The position numbers were made by a program, and so were the translations under genes. Positions 59,101-64,000 of a stretch of 64,000 nt of DNA are shown here, piece after piece. A model generated the notes under the pieces. The model made no database searches. It was given only the letters and a program-made list of their open reading frames with translations, and was not told the DNA's origin. The stretch comes from Ciona savignyi (lineage: Eukaryota > Chordata > Ascidiacea > Phlebobranchia > Cionidae): NCBI GenBank assembly GCA_000149265.1, contig CH002961.1, positions 1 through 64,000 on the forward strand. Direction: 5' to 3'. Position 1 is the first letter of the stretch; the number at the start of each line of letters is the position of its first letter.

Positions 59101-62100
59101 AGTGGGTCCAAGAGATATCCAGTAACTCATTAATAAAAGTGACTAGATACGGTTTGATCCTGCAACATATGAGCTGAAGCCACCATGATAAGCCACAAGC
59201 CATTTTCGTCAAATTTGTTGGTATTTTAAGGCATATTTTTCCAAACATAGCAAAGAGTGCGAAACATTTATATATTTCCTGTTACATAATTAAACTGCAT
59301 TTTTCTGGGCAGCTCTATAAATGGACAAAACTGGACGAGAATAAACTTCGCAAAAATTTGGATGCACTTTTGAAGAAAGGAATTAAAAGTTTAGCAGTTG
59401 TGCTGATGCATTCTTACACGTAAGTTTTATGTTTTCTGATGATTTATAATACTCTTGATTTCTATTAGTTTAAATCAGGGGTAATTATATGGCGTGCTTT
59501 GAACCCTATTTTTTGCTAAAAAATTATTGTGCACCTTATAATCTTGTGCACCTTATGGTACGTAAAAGACGGTGAGAATTATAGGCAGTGCAAAATATCG
59601 CAACTGGTTTCTTATGGTCCGGTGCGCCTTATGTTACGTAAAAGACGGTGAGTATATTATATGCAAAATATCGCCAACTGGTTTCAACGGTTTTGTTGAA
59701 CATAACTTATTTCTACTTATTTCATATTCATTGCGTTTAAACAGGACTAGAGCAGTAAAATTACAGAACAACTAACCAAGGCTTTTTGCGATTTTCGATT
59801 TTTTAAAAAGTTTATTTAAGTTTAAATGAAATATGATTTTAAATAAAAAATTGTTTTCAAAAAGGATTTTTTTTTCAATTTTTCGATTTTTTCGGAAAAA
59901 ATTGTTTTAATCAATGATGGAATTAGTTGCGCCGACCATGAGGTAAGGGTGGGCGAGATAGCCATGGAGATGGGCTTCACTCAAGTTTCATTATCTTCCA
60001 AAGTCATGTCCATGGTCAAGCTTGTACCACGAGGATTTACAGGCGAGTTGGAAAACTTTAAAAATATTTTTTGTTTTAGAATTTTTATGGAAAATTTAAA
60101 AGTTGGAAAATTTAAAAAATATTTATGTTGTATGAGAGCGTTTAAGTAATACAATAGTTTGACATAGCTAATACTTCTTTTAGAATAAGAGTTAGAAAAT
60201 TAAAATAAATATTTATGTTGTATGAAAACATGTAAGTGATACAATAGTGTCACACTGGTAAATACAAGTCATTCAATGAATATACGCTGAAATATCAGTT
60301 ATGCAATGAAAATACGCTGAAATAGTAGTCATGCTATAAAAAAATCTGAAATTTTAGTCATGCAGTGGAAATTTGTTGATTAATCAGCAATGTGATAAAA
60401 GTTTGTTGATTAATCAGCGATATGATCAAAATTTGCTAAAATATCACTACAGATCATAAATTAATCAAGAATCGTTTTTTTGTAAAACAAGAAAGATATT
60501 TCACCATCTATCAGCATCTTCACTTGTGTGACATTAAAATAAATCTTCTCCAGCATGTGTCGATGCCTACTTGACTCCAAGCATCCAGAAATATCTGGCC
60601 GGCTTTCAATCTGGATTCGATGAAAATCTGAAAAACATCAAGCTTCTCTTCATGCAGTCTGATGGTGGGTTAACTCCTGTTGACAGGTAAATTCCTTTAT
60701 TTAGTCATTTGTAACGCGAATGCATTTGAGCCACTTTCCTCTTTATGTGTGTTTCCTTTAACCTTTAGCTGCTGATTCCTTTTGACAGTAGGTTTATTAT
60801 TGAAAAATATTATCCCTTAAACTTATCAACCAAAATTCAACTATTTTCACTATTATTGTTGACTTTTAAGTAAACCCACCAAAAGGTTTTAACTCTTACA
60901 CAATTATTTTTGAAGTTAAAACATTTTCCTCATTTTACGACAGGTTTAACGGCAGTCGAGCAATGTTATCAGGACCAGCGGGTGGGGTGGTTGGGTATGC
61001 GATGACATCACACAACGACCAACCGGTTATTGGGTTCGACATGGGAGGTAATCCGACTTTAAATCATTTTATTTTATCCCTTTATTATTTTAAGGAGAAA
61101 ATTTTTTAACTACAAAAGCTGTTTTCTTGTAGCATAAACCCATAGTTATACTATGTAAATGTAACAGAACAAATGGGTTTAATATGGGAGGTAATCCGAC
61201 TTTTAAATCATTTTATTATTTTTACATTTTTGCTGGCAATGCAATTTTTTTAAATACATCAACACATTCCACATATAACAAGTACTTTTGAATATCATTT
61301 TATCTCTTTATCAATTTAATAGTACATTTCTAAATACATAATTGTTTCCTTGTGGCATAAGCCCATAGTCGTACTATGTAAACCTAACAGAACAAATACA
61401 AATGGGTTTGAAATGGAAGGTGATTGGACTTTTAAATCATTTTAATATTTTTACATTTTTACTAGCAATGCAATTTTTTTTAAATACATGACCACATTGC
61501 ACGTATAACAAGTAGTCTGTTTACTTTGGAATATCATATTATCTCTTTATCATTTTAATAGCAATTTTTCTTTAATACAAAATTGTTTACTTGTAGCATA
61601 AAACATGTTATGTGAAACTTAGTATTCCCTTCTGTACTCATTTTTAATATTTTAAAGTTTGTTTATTTTATTTCTATGTCTGTAATTTAATTTTTTAATT
61701 TTTTTTAAACAATTTTTAATATTTTCTGGTTTCACTGATTATTTAATCAGTCGATTTTCTGACATTTTAATTTAAACTTTGTTTTTAAAACATTTACTTT
61801 GTTGTCAGTTTAGTTATGTGGTCGATGAAATAGACAAAGAAGTTGAAGAAATTGTGTTGAAACGCTACAATTTATTGTTTGTTGTTTTAATGAATTTCAA
61901 ATGTGTTAAATCTGCTGCTTAACAAATTGATACCAAAATTTAAAAACAACAAAATATAGGGAAAAGACACTTAACGAACATTGCCTGAACCCAGTGGATT
62001 AAAGGGTTCTACCAAATTAAAGAAACATGTGAATCTTACACAACACACTAAGGTAATCTGACAATTTCCCGTGTGTAAACACTCTTGGTTTTCCCATTCA

Positions 62101-63787
62101 AGGGGATAAATATGAATCCTATCTATATTTCTCATATTTATATTTTTTGCCGCCTACAGGAACCTCAACTGACGTGAGCAGATACAATGGACAATATGAA
62201 CATGTGTTTGAAAGTACCTCGGCTGGTGTTACCATTCAAGCACCACAAGTAAGTATCTTGATCGTTTCGTGACACTGCATGTATTTAAATAGAGGATTCT
62301 TGTTTTTAAATAGAGGATTCTTATTTTTATTTAATACATGAACATGTAATGGGCCTTCTATGACCTAAATGGCTACTGTGGACCCGCCCATATTAATGTA
62401 ATGTAACGTATACAATTGCACCCACCAACCCCCAAAAATACTTAAGACTAATAATTTGTTAAAAAATCTTTAGAACCAAGACCCTACGTTTTTGACTTTA
62501 AATATATCTGAAAATTTAAGTTGCCATCACAGCTTGTATATGCGCCTCAAACTGAGGTAAAAATAAATTAATTTTATAAAAAACTGAATTAAAAGTAAAT
62601 TCATTTTTTTATCTTCGTTATGTCAAATATTAGTAATGTCAAAAAAATATTATGTTTAAGAGTGGTATTAACAACTTTTGGATAAAATATAAATTTTGAA
62701 TAAACTTATAAAACACGTTTAATCGCATAAACATGCCACTTTTCATTGTTATGGGCGACCAAGTCGATTTTTGTATTTGAAAAACACAATTCTACTATCT
62801 TCTTATTTCTCTCATGTATTTATTGCACGTTTCTGCCTTCGGGGAAAATGGGAAGGAGGGAAACTGCACACTAAAATGAAGATTAGGGGATTAGAGTTAG
62901 TTTTAAGCATGGGGTTGAGGTTATGGTTTAATTCTGGGGTCAAGAATAGTGTTTCGGGTAGGTTTAAAATTAGTTTCCTTAGTTTTAGTGAGCAGTTTCC
63001 CTCTTTTCCTCCTATTACAGTTGCGCCTGCCCTAGGCGTTTAGTCGCGTTGCCGTACCATCTGATCAATGTGTTACCACGTCTGTTCTGTGGTCTGTTAA
63101 TCTCTTATTCATATTGTTTATTACGTAGTTTGAATAATCAATAAGAGGATAAAATTTGTTGGTGATTTAATGTTGTGTTCAATAATAGGTACCAGCCACT
63201 ATGGTTATCGAATGAAATACAAGTAAAGCTTGTTTATACCTGGTTATAAACATATTTTCTGGGTGGATTTATTCAAAATAAAGCATTTGTTTTAGCAATT
63301 TTTTCCTTTTTTAACAATCAATAGTTGATTTTCAATAAGCTTAATCCATTGCTGATTTGAGTGCTAACTCTCACCTTACTAGAATAAACCTGGACATAAT
63401 CGTATTTTCCGGAAGGTAAAAGCATTTGTTTTTGCATTTTTATTTTTATTTTTTTTAAACAATTAATAGGAATAGATGTTCAAAAAGCTTGATCCATTGT
63501 CAATTTGAGTACTAACCCTCACCTTACTAGAATAAACCTGGACATTTATTTTCGTGAATGGGGGTTGGGTTAGTTTAAGTATTTTTTATTTTCAATCAAT
63601 AGGAATAGATTTTCAAAAAGCTTGATCCACTGCTGATTTGAGTTCTAACCCTCACCCCTCTTTACCCAGCTCGATATCAATACCGTAGCAGCTGGTGGGG
63701 GATCCATGTTGTTTTTCAGATCGGGGATGTTCGTGGTTGGTCCCCAATCAGCTGGGGCTCACCCTGGGCCCACTTGCTACAGGAAAG
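56108..63787 (+). CDS. OPLAH: 5-oxoprolinase (ATP-hydrolysing), first ten exons
   Basis: Cytosolic enzyme of the gamma-glutamyl cycle: opens 5-oxo-L-proline to L-glutamate with ATP. Exons: 56108-56180, 56644-56735, 56996-57187, 58495-58620, 59313-59419, 59927-60042, 60554-60686, 60944-61047, 62160-62248, 63670-63787, giving about 383 of an expected ~1290 residues; the gene runs past the right edge. Seen: the N-terminal hydantoinase-type ATP fold [89 protein letters not shown] and [13 protein letters not shown], close to human OPLAH throughout. All phases agree. One intron (60043-60553) starts with GC instead of GT. Start codon chosen because it sits seven residues before the conserved FAIDRGGT. 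Confidence 0.97.
56244..56363. mobile_element. hAT-like MITE F, short copy with exact target duplication
   Basis: Ends ggcacctctaattactacag / its complement; the 8-mer ttggactt flanks both sides (56236 and 56364). In OPLAH intron 1. Confidence 0.88.
56495..56622 (-). repeat. Retroposon D fragment
   Basis: aaggataaaacggcaaaact, attaaaacacgtcagtgaat, gacgtggcagttaaacc; ends about 20 bp before the 56644 acceptor. Confidence 0.65.
57227..57538. mobile_element. hAT-like MITE H
   Basis: cagtggttctcaatttttga to ttgagaaacactg, same family as 38539; the flanks share atctag. In OPLAH intron 3. Confidence 0.88.
57560..57705 (+). repeat. SINE A fragment, diverged
   Basis: cttgtgtaaggcacttaatgg, ggttctactatattaaagga, gaatcatacacgcag. 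Confidence 0.7.
58160..58475 (+). repeat. Retroposon D, longest copy
   Basis: Reference for family D: starts ggggccacaccttctcctaa, then gccgactccccctcag, cacactcttcttcagggctc, gcctaggtttggcagcgcg, gactgttcg core, and tail aaatgaataaactaaaacta with TAAAC repeats. Repeat tail and variable 5' length suggest target-primed retroposition (SINE or LINE 3' end). Confidence 0.75.
58696..58830 (-). repeat. SINE A fragment
   Basis: aaggataggatattcatg to gagctattgcaatgtgttg, diverged. Confidence 0.78.
58858..59097. mobile_element. hAT-like MITE C, reverse
   Basis: ctgcggctctttcatccttc to aaaggttgccaaccccc; right end clear, left end worn. Confidence 0.85.
59478..59705. mobile_element. Possible MITE with tandem inner copies
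   Basis: Two ~75-bp units with ccttatggtacgtaaaagac / ccttatgttacgtaaaagac plus gcaaaatatcgc.aactggttt. The gtgcgccttatg motif is typical of DNA-transposon ends, but borders are unclear. Confidence 0.45.
60180..60460. repeat. Short tandem segments in OPLAH intron 6
   Basis: Repeats of tcatgcaatgaaaatacgctgaaat and of gtttgttgattaatcagc; the block also repeats tatttatgttgtatga from 60121. Confidence 0.75.
61030..61450. repeat. Tandem copies of the OPLAH exon 8 end and intron start
   Basis: ggaggtaatccgacttt at 61044 recurs at 61187 and, diverged, at 61417; the flanking gggtttaatatggg matches the exon's gggttcgacatggg. Confidence 0.85.
61960..62122 (+). repeat. SINE A with internal deletion
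   Basis: ggaaaagacacttaacgaac through aaatatgaatcctatct; lacks the head and the caatagctccggtaac block. Ends about 38 bp before the OPLAH 62160 acceptor. Confidence 0.85.
62836..63042. mobile_element. MITE E
   Basis: Arms gggaaggagggaaactgcac / gtgagcagtttccctctttt, core gggtcaagaatagtgtttcg; right end acagttgcgcctgccc. Confidence 0.8.
63330..63668. repeat. ~140-bp tandem repeat running into an OPLAH acceptor
   Basis: Three units at about 63335, 63479 and 63616, each with aagcttgatccattg-like and gagtactaaccctcacc sequence. The third ends in the acceptor of the 63670 exon. Confidence 0.88.
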
Positions 63788-64000
63788 GTTAGAAATTGAC
63801 GAGTTTAAGATTTTGCACCAATTTTGTTAACCCAGTGCTAAGATTTACAATTTATTTAATAAAATATGAAAGGTTTTAGAATTTGAAGCAACCTGTCAAT
63901 TTGCAACTAAAATAAAGTAAACAGGGCCAAAAAACCATCAAATTTTAGGGGAGTAAGAATTAACTCATATGTGAAAGGTCATGCGAGTAACGCAAGTAAA

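Noticed and set aside
62880-62960. Telomere-like ttagggg-type motifs
   Set aside because: Irregular and explained as the internal block of MITE E.

Overview
The window looks like AT-rich nuclear DNA of an invertebrate chordate, most likely an ascidian of the Ciona type. That is an inference. The genes have animal or chordate orthologues (lysyl-tRNA synthetase, OTUD6B, B4GAT1, NEURL2, 5-oxoprolinase), introns are short to medium with GT-AG borders, and dozens of small tRNA-derived SINEs and hAT-like MITEs fill introns and spacers. There is one 100-N assembly gap (35054-35153). No bacterial, viral or CRISPR content was found.

Layout. 1-6.9 kb: last nine exons of lysyl-tRNA synthetase (+). 8.2-13.3 kb: complete OTUD6B-type deubiquitinase (-), convergent with KARS. 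13.7-15.1 kb: an unrecognised lysine-rich gene (+), divergent from OTUD6B over about 0.4-0.6 kb. 16.6-19.9 kb: B4GAT1-like glucuronyltransferase (+). 21.1-25.0 kb: transmembrane LRR-Ig receptor (-). 27.8-38.4 kb: a 14-exon gene (-) for a secreted protein with an N-terminal beta-sandwich-like region, an HExxH zinc-protease core and three C-terminal ShKT domains; the gap lies inside it. 38.5-43.8 kb: gene-free and repeat-rich. 43.9-45.0 kb: two-exon NEURL2 (+). 46.4-51.3 kb: a six-exon secreted Reeler + MAM protein (-). 51.4-56.1 kb: gene-free, with a ~335-bp tandem satellite. 56.1 kb to the right edge: first ten exons of 5-oxoprolinase OPLAH (+), continuing past the window.

The genes do not form one pathway. 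KARS, OTUD6B and OPLAH are housekeeping; B4GAT1 glycosylates matriglycan acceptors in the Golgi; NEURL2 is a substrate adaptor for a Cullin E3. Three neighbouring minus-strand genes (LRR-Ig receptor, ShKT metalloprotease, Reeler-MAM) encode surface or secreted proteins. Exon borders were placed by hand from GT-AG signals, phase agreement and remembered human homologues; nearly all junctions agree in phase, and exceptions are stated.

Repeats: (A) a ~290-bp tRNA-derived SINE with a TATCC-type tail, over 40 copies; (B) a ~110-bp class-II-tRNA-like SINE, about 16 copies; (D) a retroposon with a TAAAC tail, about 12 copies; several hAT-like MITE families, some with good 8-bp target duplications; and many minisatellites, including one large inverted array at 41.3-41.7 kb. 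Several repeats touch gene signals: they abut splice acceptors in KARS and OPLAH, a splice donor in the LRR-Ig gene, and a TATA box in the metalloprotease gene.
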